A DNA stretch of 64,000 bases from Microbacterium caowuchunii (GTDB lineage: Bacteria > Actinomycetota > Actinomycetes > Actinomycetales > Microbacteriaceae): positions 930,001-994,000 of the forward strand of contig NZ_CP044231.1 in assembly GCF_008727755.1 (NCBI RefSeq), given 5' to 3'. Below the pieces are notes generated by a model. The model worked only from the letters and a program-made list of their open reading frames with translations, was not told the origin of the DNA and did not search any database. The stretch's first letter is position 1. Each line of letters begins with the position of its first letter. Shown piece after piece: positions 8,357 to 16,564 of this stretch. The position numbers were made by a program, and so were the translations under genes.

Positions 8357-9376
8357 TCAGCCTGCTGCCGGTCGCGTGGACTGCCGCAGCACCAGGTGCG
8401 TCGGCAGGGGAGTGTCCTCGGTCGCGCTCTCCGGCTCCTCGACCGCGATGAGCACCTTCTGCATGATGAGCGCGCCCAGCGAGGCGAAGTCCTGCCGCAC
8501 GGTGGTGAGCGGGGGATAGAGGTATCCGGCTTCGGGCACGTCGTCGAAGCCGACGATGCTGACGTCCTCCGGCACGCGGATGCCGCGTTCCCGGAGCGCC
8601 GACATGACCCCGATCGACATGTGGTCGTTGCCGACGAACAGGGCGGTGCCGGGTTCGATGTCGAGGTCCATGCCGATCCGGTAGCCGCTCGCGGCCGACC
8701 AGTCGCCGTGCTGCTGCTCCACGATCTCGAGCCGCCGCGCGCCGAGTTCGTCCCGCCATCCGCGGACGCGCTCCACCGAGTCCGACGCGGTGCGCGGGCC
8801 GGCGATGTGCAGGATGCGGGTGTGCCCGAGTTCGCACAGGTGCCGCACCGCCGCCCGCGCCCCGCGGTACTGGTCGATCGACACGATGTGCGGGTTCCGC
8901 CGTGCAGTCGACGCGGCGGCGACGAGCGGGACGCTGAGATCCAGTGCACGCACCGCCTCGAGAACGGCGACGTCCACGACCACGAGCACGATCGCGTCGA
9001 CGCGCTGGCGCAGCAGCGCCTCGACGGCGGAGCGGATGCCGGCGGGGTCCGCCTCCAGGGCGCTGACGGTGTCGACGCTGTACCGCGCCGCGCGCGCGGC
9101 GAAGTTGAAGTGCATCGCGATCGAGGTCGGCCCGTAGTCGGATACGCCCGGGGTGATGAGCCCGATCGTGCGGGTGCGTCGGGTCACCAGTGCCCGCGCG
9201 GCGGGGGAGGGGCTGTAGCGCAGCTGCGCGATCGCCTGCTCGACCCGGGTGCGGGTGGTCGGCCGCACGTTCGGCAGATCGTTGATCACGCGCGACACGG
9301 TCTGATGCGACACCCCCGCCAGGCGGGCGACGTCGAAGATGTTGGCGGCTTTCGCCGCACCGTCCTCCTGGCTCAC
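8357..9376 (-). CDS. LacI family repressor of the furanose importer
   Basis: The 339-residue protein has a LacI-type N-terminal HTH (IFDVARLAGVSHQTVSRVIN, about 13-32), a hinge helix region, and a periplasmic-binding-protein-like sugar-sensing domain ending with VGFDDVPEA. It is the last gene of the importer cluster, 7 nt after the second ATPase gene, so it is co-transcribed and presumably responds to the imported sugar. The likely targets are the lac-operator-like palindromes in front of the binding-protein gene (15751-15879). Confidence 0.92.
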   Translation of the reverse strand: MSQEDGAAKAANIFDVARLAGVSHQTVSRVINDLPNVRPTTRTRVEQAIAQLRYSPSPAARALVTRRTRTIGLITPGVSDYGPTSIAMHFNFAARAARYSVDTVSALEADPAGIRSAVEALLRQRVDAIVLVVVDVAVLEAVRALDLSVPLVAAASTARRNPHIVSIDQYRGARAAVRHLCELGHTRILHIAGPRTASDSVERVRGWRDELGARRLEIVEQQHGDWSAASGYRIGMDLDIEPGTALFVGNDHMSIGVMSALRERGIRVPEDVSIVGFDDVPEAGYLYPPLTTVRQDFASLGALIMQKVLIAVEEPESATEDTPLPTHLVLRQSTRPAAG

Positions 9377-9383
9377 CGCGCCC

Positions 9384-10919
9384 TCACTCTTCCGGCTCGT
9401 CCGGCTGGGCGACGAGCGCCATCAGCGAGTCGACGGTGAGGAGGTCCGACGGCACCGTGTCGACGATGCGGCCGTCCCGGAGGATCGCCACCCGGTGCCC
9501 CACCCGGAGGACCTCCTCGAGCTCCGCCGAGATGAACACGACCGACAGTCCGTTGTCGGCGAACTCACCGACGAGGTTCTGGATGTCGACCTTCGCGCCC
9601 ACGTCGATGCCGCGGGTGGGCTCGTCCAGCACGAGCACGCGCGGGGAGAGCGCGAGGAGGCGCGCGAGGAGCACCTTCTGCTGGTTGCCGCCGGAGAGCG
9701 TCCCGGCGGGCTTATCGAGATCGGGCGGGCGGATGTCGAGCGCCTCCACCCAGCTGGCGGCGAGCTCGCGTCGGCGGGCGGAGCGGATGCGGCGGAAGAT
9801 GCCCCGCTGCGCCTGCAGCGCCAGCGTGATGTTCTCCTGCACGCTGAGCTCGCTGATGATGCCCTCGGTGCGACGGTTCTCGGACGAGTACACGACCCCG
9901 AGCGAGATCGCCCGCCGCGGTCCGCCGCCGTGAGCGTCCACGCCGGAGATCCGCACCACCCCGGCCGTCAGCCGGTCGACGCCGGTCAGCGCCCGGGCGA
10001 GCTCCGTCCGGCCGGAACCCAGGAGGCCCCCGAGGCCCAGCACCTCGCCCTCGTGGAGGTCGATGTCGGCATCCGCGATCCCGGGCGTCGCCGAGACTCC
10101 GCGGGCGCTCAGGAAGACCGCGTCGGCGTCGTCCGTGCTCGACTCGGGACGCGGGCGGGCGACGAGGTCGGCGGCACTGCGGCCCAGCATCTTCTGCACC
10201 AGGTCGATGCGCAGCAGCTCCTTGGTGAGGTACTCGCCGACGAGCGTGCCGTTGCGCAGCACCGTGACGCGGTCGCAGATCTCGTAGACCTGATCGAGGA
10301 AGTGCGAGACGAACAGGATGGCGACGCCCCGCTGCGCCAGCTCGCGGATGACCCGGAAGAGCTCCGCCACCTCGTCGAGGTCGAGGCTCGACGTCGGTTC
10401 GTCGAGGACCAGCACCCGCACGTCGGTGGAGATGGCCCGCGCGATCGCGACGAGCTGCTGCACCGCGAGGGAGTGCGATCCGAGGAGGGATGCCGGGTCG
10501 ATGTCGAGGCCGAGCTCCGCCAGTGCGTCGTGGGCGTCCTGCCGCATCCGGGGCCAGTCGATCGCGCCGAAGCGGCGCGGCTCCCGCCCGAGCCGGATGT
10601 TCTCGGCGACCGTCAGGTTCGGGAGGAGGTCGATCTCCTGGTACACGGTGCCGATGCCGGCTTCGAGCGCGTCGCGGGGCGTACGGAAGTGCACCTCTTC
10701 GCCCGCCAGCCGGATCACGCCCTCGTCGAGGCGGAGCGCGCCGGTGAGCGCCTTGATGAGCGTCGACTTGCCGGCACCGTTCTCGCCCATGAGCGAGTGG
10801 ACCTCGCCCGGGTACATGCGGAAGTCGACGCCGTCCAGCGCCGTCTCGGCCTGGAAGCGCACGGTCGCGCCCAGGACCTCGACGATCGGCGCCGATCGTT
10901 CTCCCATGCTTCCCATCAT
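9384..10919 (-). CDS. Second RbsA-type sugar ABC ATPase
   Basis: A 511-residue ATPase with two nucleotide-binding domains. Domain 1 has Walker A GENGAGKST (about 44-52) and Walker B VLVLDEPTSSL; domain 2 has the shortened A-loop GLLGSGRTE, signature LSGGNQQKV and Walker B DEPTRGID, as usual for RbsA/MglA/YtfR proteins. It energises a CUT2-class sugar importer. Starts at 10919, 10916 and 10907 are all in frame and none has a strong ribosome binding site. It is a clear paralogue of the ATPase at 13080, which is unusual because one such subunit normally serves both permeases. A hairpin at 10954-10988 separates it from the permease gene. Confidence 0.88.
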   Translation of the reverse strand: MMGSMGERSAPIVEVLGATVRFQAETALDGVDFRMYPGEVHSLMGENGAGKSTLIKALTGALRLDEGVIRLAGEEVHFRTPRDALEAGIGTVYQEIDLLPNLTVAENIRLGREPRRFGAIDWPRMRQDAHDALAELGLDIDPASLLGSHSLAVQQLVAIARAISTDVRVLVLDEPTSSLDLDEVAELFRVIRELAQRGVAILFVSHFLDQVYEICDRVTVLRNGTLVGEYLTKELLRIDLVQKMLGRSAADLVARPRPESSTDDADAVFLSARGVSATPGIADADIDLHEGEVLGLGGLLGSGRTELARALTGVDRLTAGVVRISGVDAHGGGPRRAISLGVVYSSENRRTEGIISELSVQENITLALQAQRGIFRRIRSARRRELAASWVEALDIRPPDLDKPAGTLSGGNQQKVLLARLLALSPRVLVLDEPTRGIDVGAKVDIQNLVGEFADNGLSVVFISAELEEVLRVGHRVAILRDGRIVDTVPSDLLTVDSLMALVAQPDEPEE

Positions 10920-10953
10920 GCCCGGGCTCGGCGCCTGTCGCGGACACGGCGCG

Positions 10954-10988
10954 GGGGCGGGCGCGTCACCCGCTCCCACGCCCGCCCC
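10954..10988 (-). terminator. Hairpin between yjfF-like permease and second ATPase
   Basis: Perfect 10-bp stem, GGGGCGGGCG (10954-10963) with CGCCCGCCCC (10979-10988), and a 15-nt loop. It lies in the 95-nt gap inside the importer operon. It may attenuate transcription or stabilise the upstream message, so the second ATPase and lacI could be expressed at a lower level. There is no U-run. Confidence 0.4.
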
Positions 10989-11014
10989 GGCTGCCGCGAT
11001 CCGCCCGGCCACCG

Positions 11015-12040
11015 CTACCTTCGTCGCGACGACCGGGCGATGATGACCCGCTGCACCACGACGAAGACGAGCAGCAGCGCGCCGATCGTGATCCGCGTCC
11101 ACGACTGGTCGACGCCGAGGAAGTTGATCGCCGTCTTGATGGTGCCGTAGACGAGCACGCCGATCATCGAGCCGAGCACGTAGCCGCTGCCGCCGGTGAG
11201 CAGCGTGCCGCCGATGACCACCGCGGCGATCGTGTCGAGCTCGGTGCCGATGCCGTTCAGCGGATACGACGACCCGGTGTACGCCGTGAACACGACCCCG
11301 CCGAGTCCGCTGCAGACCCCGGCGATGACGTAGGCGAGCAGCTTCGTGCGGGCGACCGGCAGACCCATCAGACGCGCGGACTGCTCGTTGCCGCCGATCG
11401 CATAGATCGTGCGGCCGAACCGCGTGTAGGCGAGCACGAGGGCGGCCACCACGACGACCAGGATCGCGAGGATCCCGGAGGGGGTGATGTACCAGCTGCC
11501 GGGCTCGGACTGGATACGGGTGGACTGCAGCCACAGGATCGCCGGGTCGGTGACCTTGATCGACTTGAGGCTCACCATGAAGGCGAGACCGCGCGCCGCG
11601 AACATCGCCGCGAGCGAGGCGATGAACGGCTGCACATCGAAGTACTGCACCATCACCCCGACGGCGAGACCCATGCCCGCCCCGATGGCGAGCATCACGG
11701 GCACGACCACGATCGCGGGAAGCCCCTGACTGAGCAGGCTCGCCCCCATCATCCCGGTGAAGGCCATCACCGCACCGACCGACAGGTCGATGCCGCCGGT
11801 GAGGATGACGAAGGTCATGCCGACCGCGAGGATCACCAGGTAGGCGTTGTCCAGCAACAGCGAGGAGAGCAGCCGCGGGGTGAGGAAGTTGCCGAAGTAC
11901 CCCTGCGCCCCGATCAGCATGGCGATGAGGATGGCGAGCGCCGCGAACACGGGGATCCACGAGGCGTGCCTGCTCATGAAGCGCTGGTAGCGCCCGGCGG
12001 GGGAGTCCTCGGTCCGGACCCGGGTCAGTTGGGCGGTCAC
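11015..12040 (-). CDS. yjfF: Furanose ABC permease, YjfF-like
   Basis: The 341-residue permease has eight to ten hydrophobic segments and the CUT2 permease motif GGIDLSVGAVMAF near residues 80-95, plus the GGTLLTGGSGYVLGS segment in the C-terminal third. In E. coli YjfF pairs with YtfT to form the heterodimeric channel for galactofuranose; this gene follows ytfT in the same order. The GTG start at 12040 overlaps the ytfT stop (GTGA) and has GGAGG 8 nt before it inside ytfT, so the two are translationally coupled. Confidence 0.88.
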   Translation of the reverse strand: MTAQLTRVRTEDSPAGRYQRFMSRHASWIPVFAALAILIAMLIGAQGYFGNFLTPRLLSSLLLDNAYLVILAVGMTFVILTGGIDLSVGAVMAFTGMMGASLLSQGLPAIVVVPVMLAIGAGMGLAVGVMVQYFDVQPFIASLAAMFAARGLAFMVSLKSIKVTDPAILWLQSTRIQSEPGSWYITPSGILAILVVVVAALVLAYTRFGRTIYAIGGNEQSARLMGLPVARTKLLAYVIAGVCSGLGGVVFTAYTGSSYPLNGIGTELDTIAAVVIGGTLLTGGSGYVLGSMIGVLVYGTIKTAINFLGVDQSWTRITIGALLLVFVVVQRVIIARSSRRR

Positions 12041-13083
12041 GAGGCCACCTCCGCTCCATCGCGCGTATCGGACGACGAGCGCGGGCGGGTCGACGCCCAG
12101 AGGCCGCCGATCCAGCCGCGCACCCGGGGGGACTGCACGAGCACGACGATCACCACGACGATGGCGAGGAAGAGCGGACTCACCGCCGGAGGGACGCCGA
12201 GGAAGGTGATCGTGGATTTCAGTGTCTGGATCGTGAAGACGCCGATGACGGTGCCCGCGATCGAGAACTTGCCGCCCATCAGCGCCGTGCCACCGAGGAC
12301 GACCGCCAGGATCGCGTCGAGCTCGATGTACAGGCCCGCCGCGTTGGCGTCGGCCGCCATGATGTTGGAGCTGTACAGGATGCCGGCGAAGCCCGCCAGC
12401 AGCCCGCTCGCCGCATACGCGCCCCAGACGATGCCGCGGGAGCGGACGCCGGCGAGGCGGCTCGCCTCCGGGTTGATGCCGACCGACTCGGTGAGGACGC
12501 CGAGGGCCGTCCGTCGCTCGATGAGCGCCACCAGGACGATGGCGGTGACGGACACGTAGAACGCGAAGGGCAGCCCGAACACGTACCCCTGCGCGATGAA
12601 CTTGTAGGGCTCGCTGTTGATCGTGGTGATGAAGCCACCGGTGATGAGGAGGGCGACGCCGCGTCCGGCGAGCATCAGCACGAGCGTCGCGATGATCGGT
12701 TGTATCCCGAGGACGGAGACGAGGAACCCGTTCCAGACGCCCAGCACGAGGGCGACGAGGACGCCGACCCCGATCGCGAAGAGCACGGTGCCGAGCCCGT
12801 TCGGATCCGACGAGCCGGAGATGATCGTGAGCGCCACGGCGCCGGAGACCGCCATGATCGCGCCGACCGACAGGTCGATACCGCGGGTCGCGATGACGAT
12901 CGTCATCCCGAGCGCCACCAGCATCAGCGGGGCGCTGTTGCGGAGGATGTCGATCAGCGACCCGTACAGCCGCCCGTCCTGCACCGTGATGCGCAGGAAC
13001 GTGGGGCGGGAGATCGTGTTGACGATGATGAGGGCCGCGAGTGCGGCCGCCGGCCAGAACAGCCGATGCTTGAGGAACTTCAT
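12037..13083 (-). CDS. ytfT: Furanose ABC permease, YtfT-like
   Basis: The 348-residue inner-membrane permease carries the CUT2 motif RGIDLSVGAIMAV near residues 65-80 and a second conserved GGTALMGGKFS segment near 260. It should form the translocation channel with the YjfF-like protein. Its start overlaps the stop of the first ATPase gene by ATGA, which implies translational coupling. The tail after the last helix is Arg/Ser-rich and cytoplasmic. Confidence 0.9.
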   Translation of the reverse strand: MKFLKHRLFWPAAALAALIIVNTISRPTFLRITVQDGRLYGSLIDILRNSAPLMLVALGMTIVIATRGIDLSVGAIMAVSGAVALTIISGSSDPNGLGTVLFAIGVGVLVALVLGVWNGFLVSVLGIQPIIATLVLMLAGRGVALLITGGFITTINSEPYKFIAQGYVFGLPFAFYVSVTAIVLVALIERRTALGVLTESVGINPEASRLAGVRSRGIVWGAYAASGLLAGFAGILYSSNIMAADANAAGLYIELDAILAVVLGGTALMGGKFSIAGTVIGVFTIQTLKSTITFLGVPPAVSPLFLAIVVVIVVLVQSPRVRGWIGGLWASTRPRSSSDTRDGAEVAS

Positions 13084-14609
13084 GCCACGCTCTCCTGGCC
13101 TTCCTGGGCGATGAAGTCGACCACGTCGTCGACTCCCACGTCGTGGGCTGCAAGCTCCCCGATCTTACGGCGATCGCGCATCACGATGATGCGTTGCGCG
13201 AGCCGGACCACCTCCTCCAGCTCGGAGGAGATGAAGACGACGCCGAGTCCCTTCGCGGACAGTTCGGCGACCTTGCGCTGGATGTCGGCCTTCGCGCCGA
13301 TGTCGATGCCGCGGGTGGGCTCGTCGAGGATGATGAGCTGCGGGGACGTCGCGAGCCACCGGGCCAGCAGCACCTTCTGCTGATTGCCGCCGGAGAGGTT
13401 CCGCACGAGCGCGGTCGGGTCGGCCGGGCGGATGCCGAGCGCCGCGATGTACTCGGACACGACGGCATCCTGCTCGCTCTTGCCGACCTTCCGCAGGGCG
13501 CCGCGCTTCGCCTGGATGCCGAGCACGATGTTCTCCGCGACGGTCAGGTCGCCGACGATGCCCTCGGCCCGGCGGTCCTCCGAGGAGAACGCGATGCGCT
13601 CGTCGATCGCGTGCCGGGGGGAGGTCATCCGGGTGGGGGCGCCGCGGACCTCGATCCGGCCGGCGTCGGCGCGGTCCGCCCCGTACAGCAGCCGGACGAG
13701 CTCGGTGCGCCCGGAGCCGAGGAGCCCGGCGATCCCGACGATCTCACCGTCGAAGACCTCCACGTCGCTCGGTTCGACCACGCCGCGGCGGGCGATGCCG
13801 ACCGCTTTCAGCACCGGGATGGCGTCACGGTCGATCGTGCGGTCGGTGGCCTCCGAGATCGCCTCCAGCTCGTTGAGCTCCCGGCCGATCATCTTCGCGA
13901 CGAGGGCGCCGCGGGGGAGTTCGTCCACGAGGTACTCGCCGACCAGCCCGCCGTTGCGGAGCACCGTGAGCCGGTCGGAGATCTCGTACACCTGATCCAG
14001 GAAGTGCGTGACGAAGAGGATGGCGACGCCCCGGGAACGGAGGTCCCGGATGACGTCGAAGAGCTGCTCCACCTCGCCGCGGTCGAGGCTTGAGGTCGGC
14101 TCGTCGAGGACGAGTACCGTCGCGTCGGTGACCATGGCCCGGCTGATCGCGACGAGCTGCTGCACGGCGATGGAGTGGCTCGACAGGAGCGAGCGGGTGT
14201 CGATGTGCAGGCCGAGGTTCTCCAGGTGGCGGGCCGCCTCCCGGTGGGTCGCGCGCCAGTCGATGCCGCCGATGCGACGCACCTCGTGGCCGAGCATGAC
14301 GTTCTCGCCGACCGTGAGGTTCGTGCAGAGGTTCACCTCCTGATACACGGTGGAGATGCCCGCCGCCTGGGCGTCGGCGGTGTCGTGGAAGGTCCGGGGA
14401 TCGCCGGCCACGGTGATCGTGCCCTCGTCGATCGCGTAGACGCCGGTGAGGGCTTTGATGAGCGTGGATTTACCGGCGCCGTTCTCACCCATCAGGGTGT
14501 GCACCTCGCCCCGGCGGAGGGAGAAGTCGACGCCGTCCAGCGCGATGACGCCGGGGAAACGGATGGTGATGCCGCGCATCTCGACGATCGGGCTCGCACT
14601 GCTGTCCAT
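13080..14609 (-). CDS. ytfR: Furanose ABC importer ATPase, YtfR-like
   Basis: A 509-residue two-domain ATPase: Walker A GENGAGKST near 41-49, signature region with Walker B VLVLDEPTSSLD in domain 1, and LSGGNQQKV plus DEPTRGID in domain 2. It hydrolyses ATP to drive the permease pair downstream. The ATG at 14609 follows an AAGGAG element 13 nt upstream. It is the first of two RbsA-type ATPases in this cluster; position next to the binding protein and permeases makes it the primary subunit. Confidence 0.92.
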   Translation of the reverse strand: MDSSASPIVEMRGITIRFPGVIALDGVDFSLRRGEVHTLMGENGAGKSTLIKALTGVYAIDEGTITVAGDPRTFHDTADAQAAGISTVYQEVNLCTNLTVGENVMLGHEVRRIGGIDWRATHREAARHLENLGLHIDTRSLLSSHSIAVQQLVAISRAMVTDATVLVLDEPTSSLDRGEVEQLFDVIRDLRSRGVAILFVTHFLDQVYEISDRLTVLRNGGLVGEYLVDELPRGALVAKMIGRELNELEAISEATDRTIDRDAIPVLKAVGIARRGVVEPSDVEVFDGEIVGIAGLLGSGRTELVRLLYGADRADAGRIEVRGAPTRMTSPRHAIDERIAFSSEDRRAEGIVGDLTVAENIVLGIQAKRGALRKVGKSEQDAVVSEYIAALGIRPADPTALVRNLSGGNQQKVLLARWLATSPQLIILDEPTRGIDIGAKADIQRKVAELSAKGLGVVFISSELEEVVRLAQRIIVMRDRRKIGELAAHDVGVDDVVDFIAQEGQESVA

Positions 14610-14637
14610 GACCTGGTGACTCCTTCAGTCAGCCGGG

Positions 14638-14668
14638 CCGCCGGGGATCGTGAGCCGATCCCCGGCGG
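14638..14668 (-). terminator. Hairpin between binding-protein and ATPase genes
   Basis: Perfect 13-bp stem, CCGCCGGGGATCG (14638-14650) with CGATCCCCGGCGG (14656-14668), and a 5-nt loop. It follows the binding-protein gene inside the operon. Such structures typically protect the upstream message from decay and cause partial termination, giving an excess of binding protein over membrane subunits. Confidence 0.55.
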
Positions 14669-14694
14669 TGCGTCTATCGATGGATGGTGCGGAC

Positions 14695-15669
14695 TCAGTA
14701 CTTGCGGTCCGGCAGTGCTTCCTTCGCCTGCTCCGGCGTGAAGCTCTGGTCTTCGACGATCGTCGTCTTCTCGACGGTCTCGCCCGCGACGACCTTCTTG
14801 ACGACCTCGGCGACCTTCTCGCCCAGCAGCGGGTTGCACTCCACGATGAAGTTGAACTGCCCGTCGGCCAGTGCCTGCATCCCGTCGCGCACGGCGTCGA
14901 TCGTGACGATCTGGATGTCCGTGCCGGGGGTGAGTCCCGCCGCCGTGATGGCGTCGAGAGCACCGAGGCCCATGTCGTCGTTGTGCGCGAAGAGCAGGTT
15001 GATGGAGTCGCCGTACTTCTGCAGGAAGCCCTCCATGACCTTCTTGCCGCCGTCACGGGTGAAGTCGCCCGTCTGCGAGTCCAGCGTCGTGATGGGGGCG
15101 CCCTCGGAACCGGTGGCGAAGCCCGTGGCGCGGTCGAGCGCGGGGGCGGAGCCGGTCGTGCCCTCGAGGACGACCATGTTCGTCGGCTCGGTGAACGTCT
15201 CCTTCGCCCAGGCGCCCGCCGTCTCGCCCTCCTTCTCGAAGTCGAGACCGACCCAGCTCGCGTAGAGGCTGTCGTCGTCCACGTTCACCGTGCGGTCTTC
15301 GAGGACGACGGGGATGCCGGCGTCCTTCGCCTCCTTCAGCACGTCGTCCCAGCCGTCGACCGTGATCGGGGCGATGACGATCGCGTCGACGCCCTGGTTG
15401 ATGAAGCTGCGGACCGCGGCGATCTGCGCCTCCTGCTTGTTGTCCGCCGCGTTGAAGATGAGGTTGAAGCCGTTCTCCTCCGAGAACGCCTCCTTCATCG
15501 ATTCGGTGTTCGCCGCGCGCCAGCCGGACTCCGATCCGGTCTGCGCGAATCCGACCGTGAGGACGTCGCCCTCACCGCCGCCTCCGCCGCCGCCCGCGTT
15601 GCCTGCGCATCCGGCCGCGACGAGAGTCACGGCTCCGAGCAGAGCGATGCTCGCAAGTATCTTCTTCAC
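14695..15669 (-). CDS. ytfQ: Furanose-binding lipoprotein, YtfQ-like
   Basis: The 324-residue product has a lipoprotein signal: basic VKKI start, hydrophobic core, and lipobox AAGC near residue 20, then a Gly-rich tether. The mature part begins LTVGFAQTGSESGWRAAN, which closely matches the sugar-binding fold of E. coli YtfQ (galactofuranose binder), and keeps the AHNDDMGLGA and GDFTRDGGK segments. It delivers the sugar to the YtfT/YjfF channel. The GTG at 15669 was chosen because AAGGAGG lies 7 nt before it; upstream in-frame starts lack signals. Exact sugar (galactofuranose, arabinofuranose or another) is not determined. Confidence 0.9.
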   Translation of the reverse strand: MKKILASIALLGAVTLVAAGCAGNAGGGGGGGEGDVLTVGFAQTGSESGWRAANTESMKEAFSEENGFNLIFNAADNKQEAQIAAVRSFINQGVDAIVIAPITVDGWDDVLKEAKDAGIPVVLEDRTVNVDDDSLYASWVGLDFEKEGETAGAWAKETFTEPTNMVVLEGTTGSAPALDRATGFATGSEGAPITTLDSQTGDFTRDGGKKVMEGFLQKYGDSINLLFAHNDDMGLGALDAITAAGLTPGTDIQIVTIDAVRDGMQALADGQFNFIVECNPLLGEKVAEVVKKVVAGETVEKTTIVEDQSFTPEQAKEALPDRKY

Positions 15670-15750
15670 TCCCCAACCTCCTTGTACGGCCCGGCGCCGA
15701 TGCCGGGACTTGGGTGTGCTGCACGGTGCGCGAGGCGCCTCCGTGCGCTG

Positions 15751-15779
15751 AATGTTAGCGCTCATATTCGCGAGAACAA
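15751..15779 (-). promoter_or_regulatory. Promoter and LacI operator O1 of the furanose importer
   Basis: On the minus strand a -35 TTGTTC (15774-15779) and -10 TAACAT (15752-15757) are 16 bp apart. The 18-bp palindrome AATGTTAGCGCTCATATT (15751-15768; 7 of 9 positions symmetric around a central CG) covers the -10 and spacer. Central-CG palindromes of this kind are the standard site for LacI-family repressors. Confidence 0.7.
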
Positions 15780-15784
15780 CAGAC

Positions 15785-15798
15785 TGTGAGCGATCACA
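15785..15798. promoter_or_regulatory. lac-operator-like palindrome O2
   Basis: TGTGAGCGATCACA has TGTGA/TCACA arms around a central CG and closely resembles the symmetric lac operator core. It is 17 bp beyond O1, upstream of the importer promoter. A CRP-like reading of the same arms is possible, but the adjacent LacI gene makes a LacI site more likely. Confidence 0.6.
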
Positions 15799-15865
15799 TT
15801 CCGGTAACGATGGCGTTGCTGCGCGGGATTCCGTGGATGGTCCGGCGCGAGCTCGTAGGACCCCG

Positions 15866-15879
15866 TGTGAGGGATCACA
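15866..15879. promoter_or_regulatory. lac-operator-like palindrome O3
   Basis: TGTGAGGGATCACA differs from O2 by one base and lies 81 bp further upstream. O2 and O3 separated by about eight helical turns would allow DNA looping by a tetrameric or paired repressor. O3 is also 66 bp before the -10 of the divergent SnoaL-like gene. Confidence 0.55.
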
Positions 15880-15956
15880 TCTCGTCCGTGACCGGCGTCG
15901 CCTCGACGGTTCTGTGCGGGCTGCGGCCCCGCGATGCCGGCCTCGATAATGGACGG

Positions 15957-16349
15957 ATGGAGCCGTGGGAGCTGCGCGAGTGGTACGCGGACTATCTCGA
16001 TGCCTGCAACAGGCACGACCTCGAGGCCGTGCGGTCCTTCCTCGACCCGGGGGTGCGTCGTGCGCACCTCCCCGCGGGCGCGGACGCCTGGCTCGACGAA
16101 CTCGCCGAGCTCTTCCGCGCCTTCCCGGACTGGCAGTGGCGCCGCATCCAGCTCGTCATCGAGGACGATCGCATCGCCGCGCACCTGCGGGGCGGCGGCA
16201 CCCACCAGGGCGCGTTCCGCGGCATCGCCCCCACTCGCCGCCACGTGAACGTCGCGGAGTTCGCCATGTACCGCGTCACCGGCGGGCGGATCACGGAGGT
16301 CACCGGAAGCGGTGACGCCGAGCTCGTGAGCGCGCTGCGGGGCCGGTGA
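15957..16349 (+). CDS. SnoaL/NTF2-like protein
   Basis: The 130-residue protein has the NTF2-like arrangement: an N-terminal helix pair (WYADYLDACNRHDLEAVRSF), followed by a curved beta sheet with EFAMYRVTGGRITEVTG. Proteins of this group are small cyclases, isomerases or binding proteins; function is not inferable. The ATG at 15957 is 6 nt after a GATAAT -10 element, so the transcript is probably leaderless; in-frame starts further upstream would run through the operator region. It is divergent from the furanose importer and may share its regulation. Confidence 0.7.
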   Translation: MEPWELREWYADYLDACNRHDLEAVRSFLDPGVRRAHLPAGADAWLDELAELFRAFPDWQWRRIQLVIEDDRIAAHLRGGGTHQGAFRGIAPTRRHVNVAEFAMYRVTGGRITEVTGSGDAELVSALRGR

Positions 16350-16537
16350 CGCGACGGCCTTCGGGACGGGCCGCGGAGGAGGCGCCCGCACTCCGCGTGC
16401 ACGACGGCTACGAGTGGGTCTTCGTGCTGAGCGGCCGCCTGCGCGTCGCCCTGGACGGCCACGAGCGCATCATCGAGCGTGGTGAGGCGGCCGAGTTCGA
16501 CACCCGCACGCCCCACAGCCTGAGCGCGACGGCGTGA
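16350..16537 (+). pseudogene. Remnant of an XRE-cupin regulator
   Basis: The frame directly after the SnoaL-like gene encodes about 60 residues that match the cupin part of HTH-cupin regulators: ALRVHDGYEWVFVLSGRLRV, then GEAAEFDTRTPHSLSA. The DNA-binding N-terminus and the last strands of the cupin are both missing. A GTG overlapping the upstream stop could start it, but the product would be an incomplete cupin. It is best read as a decayed regulator gene. Confidence 0.5.
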
Positions 16538-16564
16538 CGACGGCGAGCAGGATGAGGCAGTGGC

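Noticed and set aside
9384..12059. A single 891-codon open frame covering the second ATPase and the region before it
   Set aside because: The N-terminal third is Arg/Pro/Gly-rich shadow translation of the YjfF-like permease on another frame; real ATPase homology begins at MMGSMGERSAP near 10919.
11015..13153. A 712-codon frame joining YtfT region and the YjfF-like permease
   Set aside because: The N-terminal half is an off-frame reading of ytfT; the true start is the GTG at 12040 with a GGAGG site.
15785..15879. CRP binding sites (TGTGA-N4-TCACA)
   Set aside because: CRP sites have a 6-bp spacer, here it is 4, and the adjacent LacI repressor explains the symmetry better.
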